Source: Psococerastis gibbosa
Lineage: Eukaryota; Arthropoda; Insecta; Psocodea; Psocidae
NCBI GenBank assembly: GCA_963971405.1
Contig: OZ020490.1
Span: 2,480,001-2,544,000, forward strand
Length of the DNA: 64,000 nucleotides
Direction of reading: 5' to 3'
Positions 1 through 11,920 of this stretch are shown one piece after another (position 1 is the stretch's first letter; each line of letters opens with the position of its first letter). The notes under the pieces were generated by a model, which saw only the letters and a program-made list of their open reading frames with translations, did no database searches and was not told the origin of the DNA. Both the position numbers and the translations under genes were made by a program.

Positions 1-1204
1 TAACCCCACTTGACGGTATTCAAAATCAATTGGAAAAACGTTCCTTTGCATTTTGATCAGGTTAGGGTGAGGCGTGGATTTTGACCCTTGCTTTTTGGCA
101 TGCACTAATAATGTCCGTCCCTTTATGTTGGAAATAGGAATGAAATGATTTTTTGTGCATTTTAATTTAAAATGATTTTTTTTACCAAATTTATTATTAA
201 CTTATAATTAAATTTCAATAATTATAATTTTATTACATAATAAATGAGAATCTACCTGAAAATCTGGCATAATGTGGCCACCTCAGTAACCAAAGACAGC
301 CACCCTTCTTGATCCGCCACTGAATGTCCCAAGCAAGCGTATTAAACTTAATAACCCCATTATCGCTTGGACTTTTGCGCGGTAAGGAGTACCGCGGATT
401 GGTTTATATATGTATTATTTCAGGCGATGGTGGGACCCGGTCTAGGTCTAAGTTGAAAAGCCTGTCAATACTAAAGGATGTTTCCCTATTTTCTTTTTGC
501 AAAATAAAGCTTTCTTACTAATCTATTTGTAGTTAATTTATTAACATCAACCTACTATAGAACGAGTATATACTCATGGCATAGAGGTTTGATGCTATAA
601 ACTGTACTATGCTGTCAGAACTAAAGATAATTAATTTTAGCAGTATAGGCTACCTAATTCATTAAGGCTTAAGCTTTATACCTTAATTTAGTTTTCATTC
701 CTGCCTTTTTTCTGATTAATATCTGTTTTGCCTGTAGCCTAATGTGTAATTTCTGAAACTTTATATGTTTAAGCCAAAATGTATTGTATAATTGAATGTT
801 CCTATAGAGCCAACAATGAATTAATATTTAATTACCTTCATACAGAGTTACTTGGCTTATTGTACCGATTGACGTATTTTCTGTATGTTTGTATTGTAAG
901 GCACCGTATGTATTTTCTTAAACAAATTGTTCTTACATGTAATTTTGATAATTCGATGTACCTACTACCCATCTTGCTTACATTTTTGTGTGCCATTTGT
1001 ACAGGCCCTACAGGTACCTACATTGAATATAGGCTTACGCTATGTTATTAGCACCTAATTTCTTGTTAATTTAAAGCATTAAAATACATCATGGAATAAA
1101 TGATAAATTGCGTTATCCTATAGGCCTAGTCCTATGTAGGTTTTCAATAATGTATAATTACAAAGATTTTCACGGCCGGAGTTACATGACGAAGCAGCAG
1201 AATC
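1..1204. other. No gene seen
   Basis: AT-rich sequence with only short chance frames. No splice-bounded conserved peptide or repeat was recognised. Confidence 0.6.
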
Positions 1205-1325
1205 GGCACTGATTCAAATGTTTCGTCGATATCTTGTTGCGGAACCTCCAAGATACAATACTTTAGAAATCTACGGAGAGCCACTGAATATGTCGATCGA
1301 AGATATTGACGAAACGTTTGGAGGT
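1205..1325. mobile_element. Short relative of the 16470-16973 foldback
   Basis: AAATGTTTCGTCGATATCTT pairs with AGATATTGACGAAACGTTTG, and the interior has CCTCCAAGATACAATACTTT and ATCTACGGAGAGCCACTGAA, matching the arm sequence of the element at 16470-16973. The loop is very short. Confidence 0.6.
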
Positions 1326-1654
1326 AGGCTACGCATGCTCTTTGAAGGCCTCCTAAAATATATAAACAGTTGTCTTATGAATTATCATTAATCTATCAAA
1401 TTCGATAAATAGTCCTAGCTATGTAAGGTGTGCGTCGTCTGGTTCTTCCTTTCTGATTACCAGTTTTATAATTTATTGATTAACAATTAATTTTTCTACA
1501 AATAAGTAAATTGTGTTGTATATATTTTTTTTAATTAGACCCAGACCCGTGTGGGTAAACGCGCTTTCTGGGATATGTTGTATATTATATATATATTAAG
1601 CTCAGGGGGTAGGCCTATTCTAAAAGCGATTTTGCCAATATTTAATAATAATAT

Positions 1655-1765
1655 AATAATAACAATTCTTTATTTCCAACAAATACAATAATTAGACAAA
1701 AATACAATTAGGGCTCCCATGCCTTCATAGAGGCGTGCGGGATACATCCTACAGAGTACAGTTAA
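1655..1765 (-). mobile_element. LINE-like 3' tail, minus strand
   Basis: Read on the minus strand it ends TTGTATTTGTTGGAAATAAA followed by an ATT-rich microsatellite. This is the form of CR1/L2-like 3' ends. No coding part remains. Confidence 0.4.
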
Positions 1766-2029
1766 AACATTATTCATTTTATTACAATCATGATATAATA
1801 CTAGTATTAGTTACATTGCCATTAGTGTTTGTTTTATATATATATATATCAATGTAACCTTTTATGCTCGTATTTGGCCTTGCGAACTTATTGTAACTAC
1901 TAATGAATTCGTTATAGTAGTAATATGATTTGTACAAGAATGATGCTGTTGTATGAGCCTTTGTAAATTTGGGTAATATGAGACATCCGTTGATATTCAT
2001 TCTCGTTGGAATATGCCTTGTCTGTGATG

Positions 2030-2715
2030 TTGTCCGCCTGACGTCACTGGAGGTGAGGTAACCTCAATATACTTAAAACACATTACAACACAGTAATAAT
2101 GGCAGGGCAGGCAATGCATTTCAGCGTGAAGTTTCTATCAATTTTTGCAAAGCAAATAGGTTTTTGGGAAAGCCAACTGTCCGGTTTCGTTACTCAACTT
2201 AACACCTAAAACATGCCTCAAGGTAGAAATCATCGATAGAAAAGTTTACAGAAATATTATTTTTTAGTCATTTTTCATTAAAATTAAGTTATTTTTATTT
2301 TTTACCCCCAGAAGAAACTATCAAGGGGCAAGCGACCCCCCGCATTTTATCAACATTAAGAACGACTAGAATAGGCTATATGTGAATTTAAAAGAAATCG
2401 TTGGAGCCGTTTTTGAGAAATAATTTTTTGTGACGTTTTTTTTTGGAGTTTTTTGAGAATGAAACCCCCCCAAATTGAGTTAGCCCCAAATAAAAAAAAA
2501 TGGTCTCGAGGTATGATTTTTGTGAACCTACATGCCGAATTTCATCAAAATCGACCGAGTAGTTTGCCCAGAAATCGATGCACAGACAGACAGATATTTC
2601 GTTCCTGGGACCTCAAAACGTGTAAATCCGTTGAAATCTCGGAATCGAAAATTTCGACCATCACAAAGCTTTCCTTATACTACGTATAAATTGGAAAGCA
2701 AAAAAATAACTTTTA
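2030..2715 (+). repeat. Dispersed repeat family R1, long copy
   Basis: Two blocks (AATGGCAGGGCAGG..AACACCTAAA and TTTTTTACCCCCAGAAGAAA..GGAGCCGTTT) recur in the same order at 10365-10745. The right end carries CAGACAGACAGATATTTCGTT, ACCATCACAAAGCTTTCC and a TATAC/GTATA hairpin. Pieces of this right end recur at 5955-6060, 6265-6370 and 63880-63935. No coding content is seen. Confidence 0.65.
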
Positions 2716-2820
2716 AACTATAGCGGTACATTTTCTGAAGGCCCTAAAAAAATAGCTAGTGGTGATCTGATCTGACATCTAACGGGACTATATCATACTG
2801 TAAAAAAGGGGCGTGCCCCG

Positions 2821-3852
2821 CGCACCACGAGTCGGTCAGCGTAACACCTGTGTTTGCACCATTCGTTTGCACTACGCATGCTCATGGACACAAACCACAG
2901 AACATCGTATAATTATATATTAGGGCTGCCACATTCCGTCGTTTACCTCAGAATTCCGTGGGAAATAATTCTATTCCGGGATCAACAATTTTTTTTGAGT
3001 ACCTAAGAACAGTACCAGTGGGAACTGTAGGCAAAATTTACGTAGGCTACAGTTCAATATGAAGGGTTGTAATACTGTAATTTACTTTTGGCCTACGGTA
3101 CTGCATGCTATTTTGGTGTTCTGTGCTGCTGACTATTCTGTAAAGTGCAGTGAAGATTTCAATTGTAAACACAATATAAGTCTAATTAATTTTTAATTGT
3201 GGACTTTTAATTTTTCCGTTAATTATTTAGTAATATCAAAACACAAGCTTCTTTAATCCTATTTACATAATTTGAAATTTAGGTGTGTCACTGCTTCATT
3301 ATTTAGCTTATTAGGTGCAGTAGTAGAAAAAAAACTAAATGCACTAAATACTAATGATGGTAGGTTACGATGAGTACCAGGCTGGGCAGTGGGCAGCCAA
3401 ACGACTTCAGCCGTATTCTTACAATTTTTAAATAATTCACGGAATACGGAATACTCCGGAGTTTTTTAAAATGTTGGTCCCCTTTATATGATATGATTTT
3501 AACTCATCTGTTCATGGCCCTGGTTCCTAACCTTATCTGGTTATTTTAAATTTTAATTGTAACTTTAAATTGCAGCCGATAGAAAATACCCATATGCTTC
3601 AGATTCAACCATCACAAATTGACATGATTCCATAAATTGGCATACAAATATTGGTATGCATAGGTATTTCCCCAAAAGTCCACAGAAAAACCTCAAAAAT
3701 TGTTGATCCCGGAAATTTCTCGGAATAGAATTATTTCCCACGGAATGTGGCAGCCCTAATATATAATTATACGATGTTCTGTGTCCATGAGCATGCGCAG
3801 TGCAAACGAATGGTGCAAACACAGGTGTTACGCTGACCGACTCGTCGCGCAC
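2821..3852. mobile_element. Foldback element, about 1 kb, arms 160-175 bp
   Basis: The left arm begins CGCACCACGAGTCGGTCAGC and runs to GGGATCAACAATTTT near 2995. The right arm (3695-3852) is its inverse, ending GCTGACCGACTCGTCGCGCA. The ~700-base interior is AT-rich and non-coding. No target duplication was identified. Confidence 0.75.
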
Positions 3853-4537
3853 CTACCTTCCCTAATTAATTATGGAGTTAGGAGTATGGACCAATCAATA
3901 CAAACGTTTCTGCAGAACTTAAGCTAAGGCTACAGAAGCGGTTAATCCCGCTTTTGGAGGCGCACAAAAAGAATTTTGTGCTTTTTCGCCTTTTCAAAAT
4001 CTTCAAACTTTGTACCGCCATTTTAAACAAAAACACACAATTATCTTTTTGCGACAAATCTCCCATTTTCTTGAGAATGTTGTCACCGGCTCGGCGGCTC
4101 ACCGCATGGTTGGCAACACTGAGTCACTGACGTGTTTAACTGTTTGTTTATTTCGTTTTTGGTTTTGCTTTTTGCTAGATTGCTACTTTGCGAGAGCTAC
4201 TTTGATTGCGATTGTTAATTTTAAATAAATTTTTATCGGAAATTTCTGTGCCATTCTTTGCTTGGTTAGCCATTAAAACTTCAAAATTCGACCATTTATC
4301 GTGACACTTTTTATTTTGGATGGAGTAGAGGCCGCAGTTGACGGCAGCCACCCTTCTGTCAACCATCATCCTCTTCTTCTCCTTAACCCATCTTGACGAC
4401 GAAGAGGTGGACGCACAGTCTTGGAAACGTCCTATAATGGAATAAATGGGTGGATTTGATGCCTTGAACCTAAAGAAATTGCTGCTGTTTACTCAGACTT
4501 TTCTAATTCCTGTAGGTTTTTCTCAGTGGTCGAGCAC

Positions 4538-4922
4538 AGGGTCTAGTTGAGTGTAAGAGAGGGCTTTATAGCCCTAACTCCGCTAGGTTGGCTTAGTAAA
4601 CGAACCAAAAAGTCAATATTTATATATTTTTTGGGGGCCCTGGCACGCGGGTTAATTATTTTGGGGTCCCCTACCACCAATTAATGTAATATGCTGTAAA
4701 TTATTACTTACTTTACCCAAAGGGCTTTTTGTTCTATTTCTAAACCAACCTCGCGGAGTTAGGGCTATAAAGCCCTCTCTTACACTCAACTAGGAAGGCC
4801 CGGGACCGCCTGCTTTACATGCCCTCCGAAGCATGGCCAGAAAATGTAGGAAGTGTAGGACTCGACAACCTTTCGGTGAAAGTCAGAGTCCGTACCACTA
4901 CTCTACATGTCTTGACATTAGT
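4538..4922. mobile_element. Two SINE family 1 copies tail-to-tail
   Basis: 4538-4630 is the 3' part of a + copy and 4717-4922 a near full-length - copy. They meet at their AT-rich tails, with about 85 bases between them. The - copy has the inverse B box GGACTCGACAACC-type sequence. Confidence 0.78.
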
Positions 4923-5069
4923 ATTGTTATTAATAACAAAAATACTTATTAGTATTTTTTCTTCTGATGCGCTGTACTTAATCATTGGTCACCCGATTCA
5001 CCCATATTATATTGAGGTTTCCTCCGTGTTGAATTTTGTAGGCTGGGGAGAATTAGTCAATCAAGAAAA

Positions 5070-5150
5070 ATTTGAACTTGGCGGGATTCGAACCCACGAT
5101 CCATGCCTTGCTGGGGTGCATCCGCTAGGGGAGCCTAGTGCAATGAAGAA
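5070..5150 (-). repeat. tRNA-like SINE head, minus strand
   Basis: On the minus strand GGGTTCGAATCCC (5083-5095) is a perfect B box in a tRNA-like context. No closed cloverleaf is seen. Similar heads on the minus strand occur near 6382 (GGTTCCATTCC), 10976 and 27715. Confidence 0.5.
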
Positions 5151-5484
5151 ACAATTATTATTATAGTTTTTACCACCACACTCAGAAAGAACCGGTCCGA
5201 GTTTACTCGAACATGCTTTCCAATTTATAAATTAGTAGATAGACATAATGTGTAATTTCATAGTAAATAATTTCCCTATGGTTAAATTTCAGATCCCTCG
5301 AGGAGGGGGGGGGGGGGATCCACCTCAATGTATTAAAAACCCCTTAAAACTCAATTGCATATTCTGGAACGAACAGACCAATCCATTGTAACAGTAGTAA
5401 CAATGACACACAGCACGTAATGTTTTGGAGCGTAAATTTAAATTATTTTCCATAATTTCTTCAAACATTTCCTAACCACCGACC

Positions 5485-5955
5485 AAAAAACACAATACCA
5501 CGCACTGATGCTAATGTATAAAGTAACCCTCTCAAGCGCACCTTCCTACATCATACAAAAATATACAAAATTACAGTCACAACGCAATGGCACAACATAC
5601 GAAATACCACTGCATAAGACTACAAGACACGGGCAATCTACAGTAATATACGCTATTCGCCACTGGAACCGCCTACCATTGGAGAGCTAGTTCACTCAGT
5701 AGCTTTAAGAAAATTATTAAACAATATATCTTAGATAACGCTTGAGACTCTCTCCGGTCTTATAATGGTGACGACAATGGATCCCCTCCCCCCCCCCTTC
5801 TTCTCTTGTTTCTTCTCTATTTAATTTTAAGCATCTATATATTAATACAATATGTTTGTTTTTAAGGTTAGCATGAAAAAAAGACTTTATAGTGTTATTG
5901 TTCGCCTTTTGTTTTGTTTTTATTCAATAAAGTCGTTTTCAATTCAATTCAAAAA
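5485..5955 (+). mobile_element. CR1/L2-like LINE 3' end
   Basis: The frame at 5508-5690 shows the tail typical of CR1/L2-like reverse transcriptases (WNRLPLES, with FKKIIKQYIL in another frame). An AT-rich 3'UTR follows, ending with AATAAAGTCG and an AATTC microsatellite tail, the usual 3' terminus of such elements. It is truncated at the 5' end. Confidence 0.65.
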
Positions 5956-6602
5956 TTAATTTTTTGCACAGAACCAAATTTTTTTTTGAGAATGCAACCT
6001 ATCCGGTTTTTATCAAAATCGGCAGATGAACAGACAGACAGCCAGACAGACATTTCATAAAATCGACTTCGATGGCCAGGTGGTAACGTGCTTGCACTTA
6101 TGTGAGTCTTTACACGCCATGCGATCGGAGACGTGTCGTAGCTGAACACAGGTACTAACCTACAGAGGCGACTGAAGAGGTCAATCGGATACATTCATTA
6201 AATTGTTTGTATGCGATTAATCTTTTTTAAAATAAAAAATAAATAAAAAACAAACCCTTTTTTGTGTTCCTGGGACCTCAAAACGTCTAAATCCGTTGAA
6301 ATCTCGGAATCGAAAATTTGGACCATCACAAAGCTTTCCTTATACTACGTATAAGTTGGAGAGCAAAAAATTAGCACGCGTGGGAATGGAACCAACAACC
6401 TTCTGACTGAACGCATGGTGGCCTTATCCCCTGCACTATTTCCCCTCCCAACTTGGCCGTCACCTGTAATGGTATTCGGGACTCACCTGTTGGCTGACCC
6501 CCCCCCCCCCCCCCCTTCGGATCGATGTTGCTTTTCGTCTTGCAAACTGTTGCTTGTCTCTATGACTTTTCGTACCTTGGCCGGTGCATTTTGACCTACT
6601 TA

Positions 6603-6981
6603 GGTGCCCATTCTACGGACCGGCTAGGGCTATTTACAAAAACGGTGACGTGGTAGCAGACATTCAAGTCTTAGGTGGCGATTCCACCGACCTAGCATTG
6701 CAGAATTGACGGAAATGTTTATTTTCCTCTATGCCATAGGGAAAATTGATCAATGATCATACAGTAAAATCACAAACAAACTAAAATTAAAAAATGGCGT
6801 CATGGGATATGTTAAGTACAAACATTTTAATAGATTTCTATGAAAAGAAAAATTCTAATTTCCGTCAATGTCATTTGCATTCTGCAATGCGAGGTCGGTG
6901 GAAACGGCACCCAAGTCTTGAATGTCTGCTACCACGTCACCGTTTTTGTAATAGCCCTAGCCGGTCGATGGAATGGGCGCC
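6603..6981. mobile_element. Harbinger-like MITE family 1, copy 1
   Basis: A full-length foldback of 379 bases with termini GGTGCCCATTCTAC and GGAATGGGCGCC, flanked by TTA on both sides (6600-6602, 6982-6984). A 3-bp TTA/TAA duplication is the PIF/Harbinger signature. The arms are about 100 bases (CCGGCTAGGGCTATTT and inverse) around an AT-rich centre. Confidence 0.88.
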
Positions 6982-7090
6982 TTATGGTGAATTCTGAAAT
7001 GCTCCATATCAGGCCCGTGACCAGGGGGCAGTTCCCTCACAATTGTCACGTTTATTATACCAGATATAATTGAACTTTCTACACTTACCC

Positions 7091-7398
7091 CAGTGGCGTA
7101 GCCAGGGGGGGGGGGTCAGCGGGGTCCGGACCCCCCCAAATGTAGCAAAATAGCAAATGTTTTAGATATTTATCTAAAAAAAAAAAAATACGCCGGGGAG
7201 ACCCCGGTGCCCCCTTTTTCCAGTTTTGTTAATAAAGTTATCGCCTGCAAAATCTAAATTTTTTGCCGACAAACTGACAAAATATTTCAGGCCTATCTTT
7301 TAAAAAAACAATCCATCCTGGGGGGGGGGGGGGGTCGTAAGCGGGCAAACTTTAGAAAACTGGACCCCCCCAAAAGAAAATTTCTGGCTACGCCACTG
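7091..7398. mobile_element. hAT-like non-autonomous element, 8-bp TSD ACTTACCC
   Basis: The inverted termini are CAGTGGCGTAGCCAG and CTGGCTACGCCACTG. The flanking 8-mers 7083-7090 and 7399-7406 are both ACTTACCC, as expected for hAT transposition. The inside holds long G and C runs and no coding sequence. Confidence 0.9.
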
Positions 7399-7399
7399 A

Positions 7400-9124
7400 C
7401 TTACCCTAATAATATTCCGCAGGTGCCCTCTCTCCTTCTCTATCTTCTTCTTGGGAGTTGCCTCGGAATCGCCTTCACAAGTCTTTCGGGTCTTTTTCGG
7501 GAGCCTTCCCTTCAATAGTCTAAAAGACATGTAACTAGCCCTCTGATTAGCTAATAATGACACACAATTGATGACACCATGCTATAGGTACACTGGTACA
7601 CATGTGTATTACCTTTTTAACCTGCTCCCCGTAGACATAAAAAAGTTGTACAATGAAAACTGAAGTGAAAACTAAACCGGGGGGGGGGGGGGGGGTCACG
7701 TGACTGGCCTGGAAATGTCTTTGCAGAGGGTTCGTAATATATGTTTTAAACCGCAGGGGTATAATAAAAATCGATAGACAGGTATAGTAAACGCGTAGAC
7801 ATGCTTACACTATTGACTGAACCGAAAATTACAATTACATTAATTACATTAGGTCTAAAATTTGTGCATGAAGCAATTAAAAACATACCTTTTAGAACAT
7901 TTTTACGTGCCCCACAGGGAAGAAAAACCTCCAACTTTTGTAATGAAATGCACTTCAGTCAGAAGCTCAACACTTAATTTGACAGTAAAGCGCCAGAAAC
8001 AGGTAAAACTGCAATTATTTCAAATAATACAAGTCAAATACGGAACAGGTACATGAGGCGGGGCTTTGTTTATAAAATGGGTATTCTGATATGATATATA
8101 TATATATGGCTGCTAGTGTAGCCTGCACAAGCTAAGTACAGAGTTTTTGACCGGGTCCAGGTATCCGCTTTGCTATGCTGCAATGTGTAAGACTTCGATA
8201 TTTTTTGCGTTGGTACTTTTCTCTGATAGTTGGCTTATGGTTAACAGGTGCCTCGTAAGGCATTTTATGGCTCCCGCCGCTCCAGTTCTATTATATTTCT
8301 ATGTATTCAACACTCAACGTTCAAGGTCAAAACTCTCCGTCTTGGCCTTAAACATCTACTAAACTTATGGATTCATAAGAAATGAACAGATTTAGGAAAC
8401 TTACTATTCCATGTAGAACAATAAAAATATATTTTCTTCTGCATTTTTACTCAACGTAAAGAACAAAACTTATTTTTCTATTAACTCTTTTCAAACCTAT
8501 ACTGTAGTTTTACGTACGTAATACATACTTGCACACTGCCACAACAAATCTGAGTTAAACTAAAACACTGCACCGGCCCTAGCACGTGGAAACACAGTTG
8601 GGCTGGTTATATAATTCCTTGAAAAGTATTAAATGTAATGTAGCTTAAGATAATTTAGCGTATTTAATTTTAATTTTATACAATTTATCATTTTATACCA
8701 ACTTTTCTTGTTGCAAAAATTGGAATAAATATGTATTTGATTTGATTTGACCTTTAGATCTAGCTGTCCAAAGTGAATCATTATTATGAGATTGAGGACA
8801 ATGGTCAGCCCAATACGACCACGGCCTACCATCCCGGATCCTACTGCTTCATGTACAATTAATATTTCCTGTAAATATAGATTTTGTACAAAAAAATTAA
8901 TAGCAAGCTCTTTGAAATTGTGCAGAAACGAGGTATTTAATTTCAAAACGCAAACCAATATCTATATTGTCTGTTCTTTTTTTATGCCTCTTGGATATTA
9001 TCATTATTATTTTTGGATGACGTCATATACTGTACTTATATACATTATATTGTATATAATAGAATAATGGACAATATGCCGGCTTTTGATTGAATGACCC
9101 CGATTAATTTTTTTACCCTGTTGG
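7400..9124. other. No gene seen; upstream of first visible calcineurin exon
   Basis: It holds a 17-base G-run near 7679-7695, an AT dinucleotide run near 8095 and a LINE-like tail at 8630-8760. No conserved peptide. Confidence 0.55.
8630..8760 (+). mobile_element. LINE-like 3' tail with TTTGA repeats
   Basis: TTGGAATAAATATG is followed by (TTTGA)n, a typical CR1/L2-like 3' terminus. The upstream sequence is AT-rich without a recognisable frame. Confidence 0.4.
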
Positions 9125-9617
9125 CCTTCAGCAGCCTGATCATGGTGATTGTAATACCGGAGTTAATATAATACCATGTCACGTGATGGTATTAATTCAA
9201 TTGTTTAAAATAAATAAACAACCAATTTCAGAATTTTTTAATTTTTGATGTTGTAATCGTCGCAAGATTGCTAAATTCAAATTGGGTCTATTTGAGCATT
9301 GAATGTTCTTCGGCTATATTTTTGTTGTGTTTCTTAATTTTTTCTGCCTTAGATTTAGAAAAATTATTTATAATTCTTAATATATTAATTCAGAATGAAA
9401 ACTTGTTTATTTCTAGGGCGATATGTGTTTATATTTGCTATTTATATTTGATACGGCAGCGTCGCGTCAGTTCAGCTCTTCAGTATTGCCAACATCACAA
9501 TTTAAAAAATTCTGAAATTTGCTGTTCATTTATTTTAAACAATTGAATTAACACCATCACGTGACATGGTATTATATTAACCCCGGTATTAAAATCGTCA
9601 TGATCAGGCTTCTGCCG
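9125..9617. mobile_element. Foldback element, about 490 bp
   Basis: The left arm (9131-9215) has CCTGATCATG and TACCATGTCACGTGATGGTA, and the right arm (9528-9615) has the inverse with ACCATCACGTGACATGGTAT and CATGATCAGG. Inner parts (9222-9255 and 9490-9525) pair as well. The AT-rich middle has no convincing gene. Confidence 0.75.
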
Positions 9618-10364
9618 TATAAATTTTGACTGCCGACAAACTGGTCCAAGTCCTCGCTGTCAAACTACACTACAATGGACAATGGACAAGCTCAGACATA
9701 CTGTACTTACCATTGACACGCTGTAATAGGCTTGGCCCAGACTTAACCAAGTTTAGGACTTACATTTAATTAATTCAATAAAATTGACAATTAAGTCTGT
9801 GCTGAAACTGTTTGAGCGAGCAGAAAATTGCTCGATAAACTTGTTGCCCTAGTTTAAGCCGAGTTGAAAGTTTGTAAACACTGAGTTTGCACTCGCCCTT
9901 TTTGTCGCCCCGCCTCTAGGGCGGGTCATAATCCAATTGCCTCGTCTTATAATTTTATTTATTTCTTGTTTTTGACGCATCCGGCGGAGTTAACTAACTA
10001 CACATCCGTTGATTCCTTCCACGTTTAAATCCTGTACTAACAAAAGAACCGGGACGTGTGGACTCGTACAAGCTTTCCTATTTATCAATTAGTATACATA
10101 CCGTACTGAGATAGCTGATAAGAGTCATTCCATAGTAAATAATAGTACTAGGGTTATATTCCGGTTGCCTCGAGATTCCCTATCCCAAAGTATTGAATTG
10201 ATCGGTGGGACGATTGCATAGTCTATAGGTAGAACGGGCGGACCCATACATGACGCCTTCTTCTTCTTCCTCCTTAGTGCCGCGTGCGCAGCCTAGGGGG
10301 GGGGGGGTCGCCCTGAACCCATTTCCTTAACTCCCCCCGGTTGGACAATACATGACAACCGTAT

Positions 10365-10745
10365 AAAAATGGCAGGGTTTGCAACAATGTGTTGGGGCAG
10401 GAATTATCCATATTTTTTTTACGTAACCAAATCTTTGTTCGAGAAAATAACCTGTTCGGTTTTGTTACTATATTTAACACCTGAAGCATACTTGAAATTC
10501 CAAACCATAGGTAGAAAAATTCCACAGAAAAATTAATTTTCATGAAACTTGAGATTTTTTTATTTTTTTACCCCCAGAGCCAAACTAACAAGGAGCAAGC
10601 GATCTATTGCGCTTGTTAACATTCATAACAACAATATATGTAAATTTAAAGAAAATAGTTGGAGCCGTTTCTGAGAAAAAATAATTGTTTTTTTTTTAGG
10701 GTGAAACCCCCCAAATTTGATTTAGCCCATAATAAAATTGTCCCG
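10365..10745 (+). repeat. Dispersed repeat family R1, second copy
   Basis: Same block order as 2030-2715 (AAATGGCAGGGTTTGC, AACCTGTTCGGTTTTGTTAC, TTTTTTACCCCCAGAGCC, TTGGAGCCGTTTCTGAGAAA), truncated before the terminal hairpin. Confidence 0.6.
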
Positions 10746-10799
10746 TTTCCTTCATTTTCCATATTATATTCCTTCCTCTAATTCCTCTGGATAATCGCT

Positions 10800-11110
10800 G
10801 ACTCTAGCCACCAAAGGAGGCACCAATCTGTTGCTGTTGTGCCGTGTCCATCGTTCTCTTGGTATGACAGTTATGCATTACGGGCCCTTATGGTTGGGTT
10901 TGAACAACCGGGACACAAGTAATTTATAACCATTCCTAGGTCTGAGGCAGACGGATAGTATTGTGTTCCATGCCTGGATTCGAACCCACCGCCCTCTGGT
11001 TCCGCCACGACTTCTTCAGCTACCAATCCGTTGCTGTCGTGACGTGTCCATCGCTCACTTTATATGACCGTAATCCTTAACGAGCGCCCAAGGCTGGCCT
11101 GGAAAAACTT
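10800..11110 (-). repeat. Two diverged copies of a tRNA-headed repeat
   Basis: CCAATCTGTTGCTGTTGTG..CGTGTCCATCG near 10825 recurs as CCAATCCGTTGCTGTCGTG near 11022. Both run into GGGCCC or GCGCCC..GGTTGG. A minus-strand B box lies at 10976-10987. Confidence 0.5.
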
Positions 11111-11394
11111 AACGGCTCCCATAAAGTGGCGGAACCTTTTACCTCGGGGCTCTTCCCCGTCATAAAAGACCCCCATCATCCCTATTTATGTCTCCCTCAG
11201 ATATCTCGCAAACACTCTGCCTCCTTGAATAATGGTGTGCCTCAATATATATTTACGCCATATTTTTTTTATAGCCGCTATAGCTTACAGAGTTACATAC
11301 GAGTTTCACTATGCCCATCGATAGTAAATTTATGGAATAGACAATCTTCCGCCCCCCCCCCCCCTTGCTTTATCCCTAAATAAAAAAAATAATG

Positions 11395-11545
11395 ACTAAT
11401 TTTGGCATAAAACACCCTTGCGGAGTTATAGCCTCAGGTCTTCTCTTACACTCAACTAAGGGATCAGCAACTAATACAAGCTTTATAACCCTAACTCCGC
11501 TAGGTTGGCTTAGTAATAGAACAAAAGTCAATATTTATTTATTAA
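11395..11545. mobile_element. SINE family 1 fragments, inverted pair
   Basis: TTGCGGAGTTATAGCC..TTACACTCAACTA (reverse) is followed by TATAACCCTAACTCCGCTAG and GGCTTAGTAATAGAACAAAA (forward), again head to head. It lies about 160 bases before the first calcineurin exon. Confidence 0.65.
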
Positions 11546-11702
11546 TGCGTAACCCTAAAAGCCCCGGTAGGGTTAATTGTTTGTTTGTTGGTACTCGAAG
11601 CGCCAGCGGCATTTGCGAGGCGTTTATTCTATAATTCGCGAAACCATCCTAAAATTATGTATTTTTTTTTTTTGGTAATTTTCTGAATATTTCATGTTTT
11701 AG

Positions 11703-11920
11703 TTGGACCGATTCAAAGAGCCGCCAGCGTTCGGGCCCATGTGCGACCTCCTCTGGTCGGATCCTCTCGAAGACTTTGGCAATGAGAAGAATGCGGAACA
11801 CTTTAGCCATAATTCAGTACGGGGCTGCTCCTACTTCTACTCGTACGCCGCCTGCTGCGATTTTCTGCAGAATAACAACCTGCTCTCCATTATACGGGCT
11901 CACGAGGCACAGGATGCTGG
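11703..11920 (+). CDS. CanA: Calcineurin A exon: end of phosphatase core (metal-ligand His)
   Basis: The acceptor AG is at 11701-11702 after a T-rich tract, and the donor is GTAAGT at 11921. The exon starts in phase 0 with [12 protein letters not shown] and ends with RAHEAQDAG, the last Gly codon being split GG|G. The [10 protein letters not shown] and RGCSYFYSY motifs are typical of PP2B. The His in RAHEAQDAG corresponds to the last active-site metal ligand of calcineurin (His281 in human numbering, family knowledge). A small local oddity is YAACC where most relatives have Y-P-A-V-C. Confidence 0.95.
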
